Source of the DNA: Glandiceps talaboti
Taxonomy: Eukaryota > Hemichordata > Enteropneusta > Spengelidae
Reading direction: 5' to 3'
NCBI RefSeq assembly: GCF_964340395.1
Contig: NC_135551.1
Location: 12,424,379-12,488,378 of the forward strand
Length of the DNA: 64,000 nt
Both the position numbers and the translations under genes were made by a program. Below the pieces are notes generated by a model. It did no database searches. It had not been told where the DNA came from and worked only from the letters and a program-made list of their open reading frames with translations. Shown piece after piece: positions 13,114 through 26,335 of the stretch (positions are counted from its first letter, which is position 1; each line of letters begins with the position of its first letter).

Positions 13114-13984
13114 AGTATAATATACAATCATGTAAAGATTACAGGCAAGGAAATTTGTCTATGAAATGAAGACCCACAGTGAAATTATATGTATTTCTGA
13201 GGCTATAATTTGTGAGCAGTCTCTCTGAAGATAACACAGCTCAGTTTACAGTTATAAATCATACAAGTATAAATTGCTTTTCTTGGAATATCTCAATAGC
13301 TCATTATTAAAAGGCATCTCTTCTGACAAATTGTCGTGAGCAGTGAAAGTATTTTTTTAAATTCACCACATATAGACAGAACTCCTTATCACCTTTAGTC
13401 TGTTATTAATGTGTATACTTTTATTGATTATTTGTCATGAGGGAAGCCCTGGCAGACAAGGGTTTACTGTAAATCGGTTGATAATACTTGGTGATTTTAT
13501 TCTTTTCCGATGGTGATCCATAACTGGAAAACTGTCATTTTGATGAAGAATGCCAACCATGATCAACTGTACATTCCATTGTAGATTGCTAAATTGTAAA
13601 GCTAGTGCAATAAATCTGACATGTACTTCATTGACTAATTTTTTCACAGAAAGCCTGTATTAGTGTATAATAATCAATACATGTGTTATCCCCTGTTGCT
13701 GCTTTGTCCTCCCCCAGGTTGCTGTCTAATCTAGATCATCCTCATCAATATTGGAGTCTAGATGAAACTCTTGACAATCAGACTGACTGAAGCTGCAGTA
13801 ATAACAACTAGTTTGGATCCATTCATGCTGGGATAAACACTCATTAGAATGCTTCCTTTCTGGCATAGAGATAGGCAGTTACAAAGTGTTGGAAACACAA
13901 TTCGCAATAGAGACTTTAAAGTAGTATACAATGTATGCCATGGAATAAAACAGTGTCAACCTTTACAGTTACTTTTCTCAAGAA

Positions 13985-14115
13985 AGCTACAAAACATTCA
14001 ATAGAGAAAAATACCAGAGGTCATTCAGTATGTGAATTTTTTAAAATATGTGTAAAGGTCAAAATGATATCTCAACCACATTTTAGAATCCAACATGGCT
14101 GCCAAACCCTGTGTT
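13985..14115 (+). repeat. Dispersed repeat family 1, partial copy
   Basis: Contains 'CAAAATGATATctcaa' and TTTTAGAATCCAACATGGCTGCC followed by CTGTGTT, as in the copy at 63.3 kb. Confidence 0.5.
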
Positions 14116-15420
14116 AACTGTGTGTGGAAAAATTATGCAAGATGATGAGCCCCAAACATTCCTGTATTCATATTTTAGAATAACCATGAACAAGTGTACA
14201 TAGTGTGAAGTTTTGAGAGATTCAGTTAACTTTGATTTTCAGGTAAATTGGAAGTGTAATTCTCTGTACTTGGACTGTAGGTCTTAGCTTTAATAGTCAA
14301 CAAACTTTAATTGGATGCCAAGGCACTTCTACCCTAGTTCAAGTAGTTGACAGACATGATGATGAGAGATTCGCTTGTCAATTTTGTGAGCAGTTAGATG
14401 ACCTCAAAATATTAGTATATGTCTGTCATCATTAGGCCTAAGAAAAGAAAAGAATTGTTTCTGGTCAGTGCGTGCATCACTTAATTATCCTGTGTTGGTC
14501 TTTTTTGTATGTGTTTGTCCAGCACATGCACTCTGCAGATCCATGGAAAAACACAAAAATAACCCTCCGTACTTTAGTGAAGACAACTGCAGAGCCAATT
14601 ATGAAAAAGCAAATGACATCTGCCCCACCTACACACTTGCTCTAGAGTACTAAATAAAAGGAACAGTAAATGCCATAAATAGTAGATTGAGTGACAGGTT
14701 TGTTGAGAATTAAAAAAAGGAAGAAAGTGTGTTGTCACACTATTTTGGACAAGCTGTCCTGACCAGAAACAATTCTTCTTTTTTTCTTGGACCTAAAACA
14801 TTTTTATCTATCTATTTTTATGTGGAATTACTTGGTTTCAACGTACCCACTATCTTGATGCCTAGCAGTAGATTTTGTCAGCAATGTTCAAAGTGCATCA
14901 ATCAAAATTCTTGACAAATAAATATAGTTCAAGAGAAATTTGTTGATCAGGATTTATCTATCGTAACAGTGAGAATGAAGGAAGAGAAAAATTCTTACAG
15001 TGAAATATTCTAGTTGAAAGGAAATAATTAAATTTGTGTTGGAACTGAGACAGAGTATTATACTCACTGTACATGTATTGCAAAAATATCGACACTATTT
15101 ATAATAAATAAAGCTGGTGAAATAAAGTACAGGTATATTTGTAGTATGCATACATGTACATCTATATTCAAGTTATCAATTTGAATTGTAACTGCAATCA
15201 ACACCTCATCTTAACAGTAAGAGACGTCATAACCCTCATGATGTGGAGAATAATTTCATACACATGTATTAAAGTGATGGCTTTATGAGCTGTTGTTAAC
15301 TGTACTTTCTTGAAAATTTTTGCTGAAATTATTAGTAGTCAACATTATGTGTTTTGCAGAGAAATTTTACACATTATACTTTGCACAAGCCAAAATATAC
15401 AGGTAGTCTTTGAATAGAAA
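14116..15420. other. No assigned gene
   Basis: One open frame across about 14276-14437 contains ERFACQFCEQLDDLKILV and looks slightly protein-like, but splice sites are poor and it is unassigned. Otherwise AT-rich. Confidence 0.4.
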
Positions 15421-15562
15421 ATATGGATTTTATGGCCACGTCACCATGTTGGTGACAACCTGTGTCATAACAACCTGTGTCTATGTCACTGGTTATTCAA
15501 AATGAGTCCAAATGGTTCATGTCGCCATTTCCCTCAATTTTTTCACCTTGACAAGGTATAAT

Positions 15563-15729
15563 TATATTATTCCCCAATATTTTCCTTCTTTCAGCCGGAA
15601 AATACTCAATGACATGACCTTAAGGTTGTTGTCACTGCACTTTACTTGTCTAGGGACTCATAGTGACAAGGCCCCTTAGGTCACTCGTATTTAACTTAGC
15701 TAAATGAGGAAAATATTGGGGAATAATAT
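15563..15729. mobile_element. Dispersed family 2: foldback MITE, copy 1
   Basis: Left arm ATTATTCCCCAATATTTTCC and right arm GGAAAATATTGGGGAATAAT are a near-perfect inverted repeat. Inside are 'cagccggaaaatac', 'gacaaggcccc' and TTAGGTCACTCGTATTT. Four more copies or fragments are in the window. Confidence 0.75.
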
Positions 15730-15771
15730 CTAAGAATTGAATTTTATCCATCTTGCGTCAAACTGCTTTCT

Positions 15772-15918
15772 TATTACGCAATATTTTTAATCATTCAGAC
15801 GGAAAATACTTACGACATAAAGGTTTTCACTACATTTTACTCATCTAGCGACTCACAGTGACAAGGCCCCTTAGGTCACTTGTATTTTCCTTTAGCTGAA
15901 TGAAGACAATATTTTATT
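15772..15918. mobile_element. Family 2 MITE, copy 2 (degenerate)
   Basis: Same order (CAATATTTTTAATCATTCAG, gacaaggccccttaggtcact, GCTGAATGAAGACAATATTT) with eroded ends; it directly follows copy 1. Confidence 0.65.
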
Positions 15919-16109
15919 TACAAACTGTAAATCTAATTATTGATCATTCAGTTTATTTACATGAATACACATTTCACTGTCAATTATCAATTACAATGAC
16001 ATGTACATTAATGTATTGTTTTCAATTGAAGTTTGAACGATGAAGTACTACAACAATTTGATACATTACTGAAATTGCCGTGATATATTGAATTATGTAA
16101 ATTAAGTCA

Positions 16110-16330
16110 AAGATGGAACTTCGTCTTTTATACGTCACCATGCACGAGCCATGTAGAACAAAAAATATGGAATATGTACTCTGGTCGTTCTACGTCATGA
16201 CAATGCGCGTCTATATCATGACGACGGAAAATATTTGTGACCTAAGGGTTGTCACTATGACTGATAGACCCCTTAAATCACTCATATTTCCCCTTGCTGA
16301 ATGAAGACAAATATGGGGGAATAACATCTA
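16110..16330. mobile_element. Family 2 MITE, copy 3 with leader
   Basis: Has the leader AATATGGAATATGTACTCTG...CATGACAATGCGCG also present before the 48-kb copy, then 'gacctaagggttgtcacta' and the right arm ending GGGGGAATAACATCTAA. Confidence 0.65.
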
Positions 16331-17274
16331 ACCACTCATACTCACCACATTCACATATCCTCTGCTCAAGTTTACCTTGGCTGGAAAGACATGGTCAAAT
16401 ATAACTTTTCGTGTAAGTGTTTGAACTCAGTATTACTTTTTTTTTCAGTATTTTTAGCCCTACTTCATTATCTGTAAACCATTGAAATTAGCATAAAATT
16501 GGCATATCATCTGTTGATGTGCAGTATATGTGCAAAAGTCATATTGTGTGTTAAGCAATCCATTCATATCCAGATTAAACTTGACACAATCAACAATGGT
16601 AATCAACAAGGCATCATTTAATTAAACCTAGTATCTTTACAACTATTAAATTTGAATTACTGGTTGAGTATTCTGCATGAAAAGAAAGATTGCTAGGTCA
16701 ACCATCTTGCCTGCAACAGAAGCTGCCTCAGTGCTTGAATTTTCTGAACCATGAGCATACCTTGTTTCCAAAAGTTAATGTGACATAAATTGACGTGAAA
16801 ATTGCCCCAGGAGCTTTTAACAAATCCTTTGGTGAAAAAAATGCACAGCCAGCCTGGCTTCTCAAATGAAAAGATATAATATACGTATTGGCAGCTCATC
16901 AATGGTAAACCAACATGAAGAGTGAAATTATTGCATTCCCATCAGACAGACTGGTGATAAGTAAAGTCTGTTCAAGTACTTGTACTGCATGTAATTTTCA
17001 AAAGTAAATGACTGAGTTCTGTCTAGGGAATTTTAAACCAATGAGATTATAATGTCCAGATTATGCAGTCTTATTTTCTGAAATCAATGTTTGTGAAGTG
17101 GAAATGACATAGAGTAGATGAGTGTGAGATGTCTATTCAGCTATGTCGTGTTAGCTTTGACTGTAGTTCATTGATCTGTGTCTTGTCGCAGCTTCCTTGT
17201 TCACAATAAGCCTTGGGTTAATTGTAACAGCAGTCTCAGGCCATGCTCACTTCAAGTAGTTGATAGTCAGTTCC

Positions 17275-17540
17275 GTGAATTCTCACTTAGTGATTACCTG
17301 CAGTGGTACGCATGCACAGTGGTATTTTCATTGCAGTGCAATACTGAATACATTATTTCACACCCATAGGTTAATGAGCACATGATTGTTCCGTGTGTAC
17401 GAAATCATGTCAACATGTCGGTTGTATTATTATGAAATTTGCTGTTTTTGATAAACCTCTCTGTATTTGTGTGCATAATTGATTTTGCATAAGTGCTGGT
17501 GGTGTTTTCTGCCACATTTTTGCATTGAGAAAGTTATAAT
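17275..17540 (+). repeat. Dispersed repeat family 3, copy 1
   Basis: Shares 'cattgcagtgcaata', ATTGTTCCGTGTGTAC and 'gaaatttgctgtttttgata' with the clearer copy that follows. Confidence 0.5.
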
Positions 17541-17629
17541 GTCTGCAAGAGACTACCACAAGCACGCAAATTCTTAGTACACATACTCAGATACTCGTGT
17601 CACACTAGGGTTTTATCATCATTTGTATT

Positions 17630-17830
17630 ACATATGATGTATGTACCAGAGATTACTTGCACAATTTGCGCATGCATACTAGTATTTGAACTGCAGTGCA
17701 ATCCCAAAAACGTTACTGCATGCGTGCATGCATACAATATGCAAATGAGGATGCGATCATTTGTTGTACATGAAAGAACAGGATCACACAGTATTATTTT
17801 TATGGAAATTTGCTTTTTGATATAAACTTA
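17630..17830 (+). repeat. Dispersed repeat family 3, copy 2
   Basis: Contains 'gtaccagagattacttgca', 'ctgcagtgcaat', ATATGCAAATGAGGATGC, TTGTTGTACATGAAAGAACA and GGAAATTTGC. Reverse-complement relatives are at 32.0-32.4 kb. Its open frame (SFVVHER) is a by-product of the repeat. Confidence 0.65.
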
Positions 17831-19108
17831 ATAATAATAGAACGTATAATATTTGACTTGAGTTCCAGATTTGCCTGAAGCCATAATTACTTTATTATTA
17901 AGTGAGAATAGTCACATAACTATAATATCAAACGAAATAATTATCTCATGCTTTATAACTGACATCTTGGCTCTATCAAAAGCCACTGGTATTTAGGTCA
18001 AAGATCAACACCTTTGTCTTCTAAAACCATGAAAATACAGTCGTTATTCACATAGAAGTTGCTCACCTGTATTTTAGACTGGGCACAAACATTTTGTACG
18101 TGCGTCATCACTGCACGCATGCTCACGTTCAGGCACACACACACACATGAAGAAATATTGATGTGAGGCCAAAAAGCAATCTTGCTAGATATTTGGCTCA
18201 TGACCACAAATAACCAAAGTCTCATTGAAATTTGAGGAATCGGCGTGAGGAAATTGCCACAAGTGAGATTTTGTTCTGCTGATTCCTCTAGTGTGCACCT
18301 GGCTCTAGGGATGTCTGTGTACATTTCTGAATTCTGCACTTGCTGATAAAATCAATGCATCATGATCATGAAATACCATTGCTTATTTATGATTTCCAGG
18401 GATTTGTTTGTGTGTAAGGTAAGTGCTAATCATTAATTACAATTAAAGTGAATACTTTTGAGGAAATCAAAATTGAACTTTACTGTTGATGAATTCTAAT
18501 TGGCATCATTATATTAAACTATTATAGTGCAATCAGTTCTTCTCCATCTAAAAACTGTCATTGATGAGTTGTTTTCTGATCAATTTGTATTTTACTCTCA
18601 ATATAAATGATTTCACAGTGCTTGAAATTATAAAACTCCATGGCTGTATGCTCAGAAGACAACCTTTTAAAATAAAGAAAATTTGAAATGTTGTATCTTC
18701 CCTGCAGTAATATCATATTCCATGCACAATGATTACAGTTCAATAGGCACTTACAGATTTTCATCATTTTCTTACAAACAAAAGCTTGGATAATTGATCT
18801 AATAAGTTTCTACGAGTGAATATCCAGAATTATGATTGTATAAATTATCATTAGTGGAAAGATGTGACTGAAGTTTTTATGGAAGAAATAATTTACTACA
18901 TGTATCACCATTATGTATAATTTACAATAACTTTTGGGGAAATTTCATAATCTTACTCGGGAGATATCCCAGTTCTACAGCAAGATATGTGACTTTAGTA
19001 CATAATAAATATTATACATTTGTTAACACTAGAAAGTTGAAAACCACATAAATGTCTATGAAACTGTGCTTAAATTTGTGTAATGTTTGTCATGCATGCA
19101 TGCAAACA
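17831..19108. other. No gene seen
   Basis: AT-rich. A short CA run lies near 18136. A 19-nt exon-like piece at about 18400 with a good gtaagt donor is too short to support. Confidence 0.5.
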
Positions 19109-19140
19109 TACACACACACACACACACATACATACATACA
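19109..19140. repeat. (CA)n/(CATA)n microsatellite
   Basis: About ten CA units followed by three CATA units. Confidence 0.9.
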
Positions 19141-19446
19141 GAACCGAAGAGTTAAAACTGACCTAGCCAGGCCTTACATATACATGTATATTAAGTGTAC
19201 AAGATTATTAAAAGAAGAAGTAACCTCATACCTGCTGGAAGTACATTGACTTTATTAAGATTAAAACTGTTGCCTCAGGTTTGAGAGATTATTAGGTTAA
19301 ACTTGATGTATTAGTTCCTCAGCAATGTACATTGTACAACATCCTTGTAGCAACCACTGAATTCATACTATCTATGCCATTAAAGCTAAACCCTTTGTTG
19401 TTGCCGCCACTGCATGATCTTACAAACTGTCTTTCCTTTGTACTAG

Positions 19447-19479
19447 GATCATCATAAAGAAAGAATGACCTTTCTCAAG
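19447..19479 (+). CDS. Candidate 33-nt microexon
   Basis: A strong pyrimidine tract (ctgtctttcctttgtactag) is followed by 11 open codons, DHHKERMTFLK, and a donor CTCAAG|gtaatt. Phase 0 at both ends. It is phase-compatible with 9101-9238 before and 26290-26335 after, but too short to identify. Confidence 0.22.
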
Positions 19480-20579
19480 GTAATTCATGTTCCAGGTGTG
19501 CACAAATCATTCCTAAAGGTGTATTCAACTCCTTCATTGCGAATTAGTCTCTGTGCAAATTTGTTTCGATTAAAAATCACGGTATTTTATGTGATCAAAA
19601 ATTCCGTAATCTTCCTCTGTTTTTCTTGAAGAACGACAAACAACTGTAGAATTTATTTCTGCCCAAGTCATTCAGTCTTGCTTTAAATGTATATTAAAGT
19701 AACTTCTGTCAGATTTAACAAATTCTTGCAAAAGTATGTTTCCATGGCAACTGCTCCCATTAGCAAGAGACATAGGGTATACATGAGTCTCAGACGGTGG
19801 TGAAATAACTGAAGGAGAAAGTGGTGTAGTACTAGTAGTAGTAATATCGTAGAGGAACGTCCATAGGGTAAAATGATGTGATATCACCAGGAATCTCTAA
19901 TCAATAGCTTTTAATTCAAAATATGTTATTCAATATATAGATTTTGTCTTAGTGAGTGACAAAGTGGTGTTTATAATGTCAGTAGAACCCTGGTACATTG
20001 GTTGGGGATCAAAAGTACTAGTAGCAGTATATTTATTTATAAGTCCATGGCGCACAGACTGAGCAATCAACAGCAAACTCTAGTTGAAACAGGTCATTTG
20101 GCTATTACTGTCTGACTACCAAGTGTAGAACTTGGATATAGAAGATAAATTTGTACAAATGTACTCCGGATATTCACCTTTCATTCCTTTCCAAATGTTC
20201 AAAATATACAATTGCAGACTGTATAATACACGCATGTGTCTTTGTTCTGGGAACAAATGTCATAGTTTTATGTACAGTAGAACCAGGTGAGTAAACTCCA
20301 GTACTTGATAGCAGTCCTGCATTCAGTGGAATAGTAATGTGACAACAAATAACATGTCAGATGGTTGTATTCATGTCTTTCATAACTTGAAGGGAATTTC
20401 AATAACTTGATATGTTGTCAATAAGTGCATGTAATTTAATCACCAAACCATATACTGAGCTGATAGACAGAAAATGAGGTTTATGGTAAATTTACATCAT
20501 TCAGTATAACCAACATTAATTAACATATATTATGTGCCTGAAAATAATTTTTTTTTAAAAACTTTTTATAACTAAAAAA

Positions 20580-20830
20580 CTAACTTTAAAAAAACTGTAA
20601 CATCATTCAAGAAAATTTCAGAATATTCTTGGTTAAAACTGCAGTTTAATTTTTTAAAACAGAACTTAAAATGATTTCAGATTTACGCCAATTTATAATT
20701 CAAAATGGCTTCTATACTGTAGGCTAAATGAATTAAAAGCTTATTGATTTCCTTGAAAACAAGTCCATGAACCACCCCCCACCCCCCCCCCCCCAAGTTT
20801 CAGTAATGATTTCAATATAAGCAGTTACAT
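20580..20830 (+). repeat. Dispersed repeat family 1 copy with C13 tract
   Basis: Contains 'catcattcaagaaaattt', 'aaaatgatttcag', 'caaaatggcttctatactgt', and TTTCCTTGAAAACAAGTCCATGAACC. The consensus CCC of GAACCCTAA has become a long C tract (20774-20794). Confidence 0.55.
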
Positions 20831-21094
20831 ACAAGCTTTTATCATTGCTCGGAGTCTCGGATGATTCAAGCTTCTTTGTTTTTCAAACAAAATGTTCTCA
20901 AAAGTGTATCTTCAGTAGAACTGAAAGAGTACATCATTGTAGAGATGTGGAAAATTGTATTTCACTTAAAACAAGGATTTTCACTTAGATGCCATTAGGC
21001 ATGTAGTCATAGCACTTTTCAAGAAAATGTTTTCACTTTTCACATATTGCTTATCAATTTCTACGTGAACAGAATCAGAACGTGAAAAAAGAGG

Positions 21095-21195
21095 AAGTGT
21101 ATGATTGGTGTAAATGTGAAATCATTAGGCTTAAAAAGAAATTGTGTGTTCCGATTAATGCTCAATTTTAGAATAGGTGGGGGGTAGGTACAAAT
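21095..21195 (-). repeat. Dispersed repeat family 1, 5' block in reverse
   Basis: The reverse complement reads CCCACCTATTCTAAAATTGA...TAATCGGAACACACAATTT, matching 25950-26010. Confidence 0.6.
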
Positions 21196-22400
21196 GTAGA
21201 TTTTTAATTTTGAAATAAAAGATAGTTTAAGAAGTACTAATATCATGTATCAGACATTCAAATTCATAATTATATAGTTAAACATTTTTCAATACAAATT
21301 CAGCTTTCGTTGACTATAAGATAAGATATGATAAGATATGATAAAACTTTATTGGGTCCCTTTTAGGGTAATTGAGTTATCTGCTACAAAAGATTATTAA
21401 AAACAGTAAACTGTTCAATTCTCCTGACATTGATTTCCTTTCTCAGTGGGTTTGTTTTATGATCAATATGTGAAATGTTTTATTTTTTTGATTCGGTACA
21501 TGTATGTATAAAAAACTTTCATTCAGCATTGTCATAAAAAGTGTTATTTCTGTAGGGCTAATATTGTGTATTGTAGGAATGTGATTTGTTGGTTGCATTT
21601 CCCCTTAGAGATTAATCTTGAAAAGTGATCTAAAGAATAGTCTTTGATTCAGCAGTTTCTTAGAAATTGATATAACTCTTTAGAAGCCAACGCTATCAAT
21701 TTTTAATTTTTAATGTTTTGCAAAAGTGTGCTGTGATTTTGATGGTTTTGTCTCAGAGATATTACTCTTGCATATAGGTATCTAAAAATAGTTGTTGAGC
21801 ACCAGATTTAGAGACGTTCAATATCCAGCTTCTACTCTCAAAGCATTGCTGCAATTTGCAAAAGAAACGCTGTACATGTAATATTAAAAAACTCTCCAAA
21901 TATTTTACTAGAATTGAAAGGAAATGACATTTCTAAGATGAAAGTGCTACACGTACTCATGAAGATTGCTGTTAGATGTATACAAGGCAGTATGTTCTTG
22001 GAAGATCAGTATTACCATGTTATATATCACAGTGGATCAACCCATATAGGGGTGCAGTTTGTAATTTCATATGTGCAACTAGTTTTGTTTCATATTGTAA
22101 AATCTGTATTTTACTCCAGTTACTGTAAAAAATTGAGTCATAATTAGCAATTGATAGGGCCACTCATATATGGTATAACAATGATAAACTGATAATATTT
22201 TGGTAATTAATCCAAAATATTTGGATATCGCGCCTTAGTCTTCAGGTTACCTAATTGGTCTCTCTGTGGCATACATGTAATGTAACCATCTTTATCATGC
22301 TGAGTGAATCCAATATATTATAGTTTACTGTCACAATTCTTTAAGTTTAATATAATGTTAATTACCCTAAATGCATGTATATCAGTGAAAAAGACTACAT

Positions 22401-22454
22401 ATTTTTATTTATTTATTTAATATTTATTTGTTTATTTATTTATTTATTTATTTC
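22401..22454. repeat. (ATTT)n microsatellite
   Basis: Imperfect TTTA/ATTT repeats over about 54 bases. Confidence 0.85.
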
Positions 22455-23277
22455 AATATTCTGGGGACTGGATTGTTGTACAGAATTTAAATTAGAGATA
22501 ATTCTACCCATTTCAAGTAATACTACTTGCTGCCACAGTAATATATAATATTGCTATACTCTTTATGGTGTGTTTTGACATGGTTACCATGACAACAGTT
22601 ATATTCAGACATCCTTCTTGATCTCAGATTTACATTTCTGTAACATGATTTAGTATTTCTGAATGTAAATATTCTAATTTTAGAAACAGACATGTATGTA
22701 ATTACCCTTTTAAGAAATATGATGATACCGCCATATAGTTCACATTTTCTTTGAAATGCTTGTTGAGGTACCTGGAATGGAGATGAACTCTTAGATAAGT
22801 TTGTTTCTCGAAAGATGTTGCCCTGAGATAGGTATACTACAAGTAATATCATGCATGCAGTTGAGTATTATACAGAGCTATCAGCAATTTCATGTGCCAT
22901 CCCTGTAGTATTTTTGTTCAAACTTTGGCTTATTCACACACATGGGTATAATAATCTGGAAACTTTGTTTTTTTGCTGGGGGCACTGACATCCCATTACT
23001 TTATGTCTTTGAAATTAGATTCATATGATGCATATCAGATATTTATTTTTCATATAATTTATAGCAAGTCATTGTGTGCCAAGGAATCCTATATGAGTAG
23101 CCAGTTCTTCAATTTTTTGATGCTTGGTTTGCAGTCTTGTTTCTTGGGAAAGCAATGTATTAATTTTCCCACTAGCAAGTAGTATACAGTCTGAAAGCAT
23201 GTACAATGGAAATGATATACTTTAATTCTGATTGCTAGATTTATTTTAGCTGAAAGTTTTCTTCCACAGAAATTCAA

Positions 23278-23500
23278 TTCAATTTGAAAACTTTATTGTC
23301 TGCATATAAAAAACACACAGAAAATCATCTTCAGACAAGTCAACAGACGTTACAAAAATAGTAGTACATAAAAATCTTGTTGATAACTTCCATCGTGAAA
23401 AAATGCTCTTTGTGACAAGTGTCGTCGTTGCCACCATGACTGTAGGTGATGTTGACAGTCCAGACACTTACTTATTCTTGCCAGAGAGGGTGCTGTTCCA
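23278..23500 (-). mobile_element. Possible 3' end of a LINE-like element
   Basis: Read on the minus strand, the segment is more GC-rich than its flanks, ends ATATGCAGACAATAAAGTTT and has open frames in two registers. An AATAAAGT-type end is common in non-LTR 3' regions, but no reverse-transcriptase motif is visible. Confidence 0.25.
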
Positions 23501-23519
23501 CAATACATGTATATTAATA

Positions 23520-23725
23520 TATATGCAAATGTAGGTGTGATTGTTCGTTGTACATGAAAGAACATGATTGCACAGTGTCATTTTTTGGAAATTTGGTATT
23601 TCTGATAAACAGAATAACAGAACCGCATGCTGCATGAATGCCAGTGTTGGTATACTTGTACTCGGGGGGTATTGCACTTGTGCTTGCAGTGTTTTCTGCT
23701 GCACTTTCATTCGCTATGCGCTCAC
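23520..23725 (+). repeat. Dispersed repeat family 3, copy 3
   Basis: Carries TTCGTTGTACATGAAAGAAC, 'ggaaatttggtatttctgataaac' and GCACTTGTGCTTGCAGTG, matching the copies at 17.6 kb and, reversed, 32.1 kb. Confidence 0.6.
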
Positions 23726-23851
23726 TGTGCTTGAACGTTATAATGCCAATTATGCCATTATGCTATGCTCATTAAAGTACAGCCTCAGAAAATGCTGTAA
23801 GCACTTTTGCAAATACCCCAAGTGTACCACACTTACACTCACACGTGGGGT

Positions 23852-23863
23852 GGGGGGGGGGGG
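23852..23863. repeat. Poly-G tract (12)
   Basis: G12 preceded by GGGGT. Confidence 0.9.
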
Positions 23864-24385
23864 TTCTATCATACCGTACATATATACGGTATGTTGGAAA
23901 CTATTAAGAGGACTAAATATTGTAATTTATGATTTCATACTTTTAAAATTTGATAGGTTCAGCAAAAAAATGTGTTTTTACAATCATTAAAATAAGATAT
24001 CACAAGACATTTCTTTTTTATAACCTGAAATATTGTGCTTTTGTAAAGGCAGGAAATTGATACCACCAGCTGAAATGCATTGTAACAATGCTAAAAGTTT
24101 ATTTTTAGTGTAAGAAAAGAATAATCCCTTGCAATGTAAATTTCATTATCAATCAAAAAGTACATGTAGTTTAATTAATCTCCATATGTTACCATTGCTG
24201 TACGGTATTAAGCCTATATGTACATACATGGTGACGTTTTTGAAAAAGAGTGCAAAAGTTATAGATCATACAGTTCCTAAAATAAGCAAAATCATTAAAA
24301 ATTCACCATTTGTTTTGTACATTTGTGTATTTTGATGTTTATGAATATCATTATTGTGTATACTTGGGAGTTCATTTTTTTTAGA

Positions 24386-24398
24386 GGGGGGGGGGGGG
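24386..24398. repeat. Poly-G tract (13)
   Basis: G13 after a T-rich stretch. Confidence 0.9.
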
Positions 24399-25189
24399 TC
24401 ATCGTACATTCTTTTTAAAAGTCTTTATTATTAATAATTTTGTACCCTAATTTTTACACCACAGTCTGAGCAACAGTGTTATCATTCACTTATTTTAATA
24501 CATACATGTATATATACAATGTACACTTACATATACATCAATTCAATGCAAGTGTGTGACTAGAACAGAGAATATACATGTATATGAGTTAATTTGATAC
24601 TGTAATGTAATGTAATGATTTATATCATTAAATGGCTTGGGAAATTCATATTTTTGCAAAACATTCATAAATAAGTATCCACTCTATCATCATTATGAGA
24701 TAGAAGATACATCCTTTTAATGTCATAATGTAATCAAAACAGTAATAATGATGAGAGTACATGTATAGTAGCTATTTCAGGTTTGAGGTCATAGGAACAG
24801 AGACAATTATTTCAAGAGTATTCAATTCTTCAGAAAGCACTAGCAGTGTTGTTAATGGTCTCCTATATTTTTGAAAATAATAAATCCATACATTATGCTT
24901 CTCAAAACATGTATTCACGGTTCACCACTGGTACATAACAACGTCAAATTCAAGCAATTGAAATTAAATTCTCAACAACATATTATCCTGGACCAGTACT
25001 CTGAGGTACATACAGAGCTAAAACTGTTTCTAGTTTTAATCAAATTCAGTTAAAATCAGTTTACCAGAAAAAGAAAGATAGCCAAGTGATTTGTTGTTAC
25101 TTAGCAATTAACACGCTCTTTTGTTAAATCCAGTTTTACTATTTAAAACGTGTGATGGGTTGTTGGTGTTGTTTGACGTGATTAATCAC

Positions 25190-25330
25190 TGTCACTATAT
25201 GCTATTCCTGTCGACTGTATGTATATCGACCATACACACTATATACCATTTAGCACTCACAGTGTATGGTATTCCTGTCCACTGTATATCGGCCATAGTA
25301 CACACTATATACCGACTAGCACTCACACAT
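25190..25330 (+). repeat. Two-copy tandem duplication, about 67 bp
   Basis: Both copies carry TATTCCTGTC(G/C)ACTGTAT, ATCG(A/G)CCATA, CACACTATATACC and TAGCACTCACA. Confidence 0.75.
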
Positions 25331-25559
25331 TAGTTAGCCATTAGCACATTTGACTTGAGGGTATAGCTTTGTAACTCATAGAATAGAGTCATAACATTTC
25401 AGGTAACATTGAATATTTCAATGTCAAAGTTCCATTTAATCAGTGGACTAAAAGAAATAAGCCTTGAAGCTAAAAGGTATTATGCTATACATCCTGTCCA
25501 TAAACCTGTCAGATGGAGTCATTAGATGTACAAAGTGTTAGTCGTAGCATGCACTTTGG

Positions 25560-26160
25560 AAATAAAATCATAAACATTTTTACTGTAACCTCATTCAAGA
25601 AAATTCAAACCCATGGTCAGTTAAACTCCAGTTAAAAAAAGTATCACCATACATGTAAAAAAATAATTGTTTGGTTCTGGTTACCCAACCCCACCTAGTT
25701 TATCATGCCGACCCTAATTGTTGAGAAACAAATAATAAAATCGCAACAATTGTGAAGTTTTGCAAGGAATAGTGGATGTGGAAACTTACTTTACCTTACT
25801 CTTCTTCCAATCTGTAATGGCTGTACATCTGATGAGAAGAAACAAATAACACAGAGACCATATGGAAAACAACAGAAAACATAACTACCTGAACTAGACA
25901 CTCGCATATGAAAAAAAAAATACATAAAAAAATAAAATAAAAAATCTACCTACCCCCACCTATTCTAAAATTGAATGTAATCGGAACCACACAATTTTTT
26001 TGTTAGGCCTCACTGAAAACAAAAAATGTACTGCATTAACAGTATGGGAAAATGAAAGGTTGTTATTTCCTTTAAAAACAAGACAGTGAACCTTCAAATT
26101 TCTGTTTATTATTTCAAAAGGACTAGGAACAAACTTTTCAAGAGTCAACAAGAGTATATG
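25560..26160 (+). repeat. Dispersed repeat family 1, long interrupted copy
   Basis: Holds the 'cattcaagaaaattcaaa' block, then CCCACCTATTCTAAAATTGA with TAATCGGAACCACACAATTT, then TTTCCTTTAAAAACAAGACA with GTGAACC and 'aaaaggactaggaac', giving the fullest order of the family. Confidence 0.5.
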
Positions 26161-26289
26161 CTATGAAGATTTCCCCCACCTATATTTCTATGTGTATGTA
26201 CTGTGAAATGTGTACATTCAGTTATTTTATTTTATGAGAAGAGAGGTAATTAGCTTGGATATTTTCCTATGTTTTTATTTTTTTGGCAG

Positions 26290-26335
26290 AAACAAGAATA
26301 CAAAAAATATGAAGCCAATTTGCAGTCAACTAACG
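26290..26335 (+). CDS. Candidate 46-nt exon
   Basis: tttttatttttttggcag precedes and AACG|gtatgagt follows, both good splice sites. The frame reads KQEYKKYEANLQSTN and leaves one base (phase 0 in, 1 out). The exit matches the entry of 29821-29877. No family recognised. Confidence 0.3.

Noticed and set aside
14238-14275. Short exon-like segment reading VNWKCNSLYLDC
   Set aside because: Weak gtctta donor and only 38 bases.
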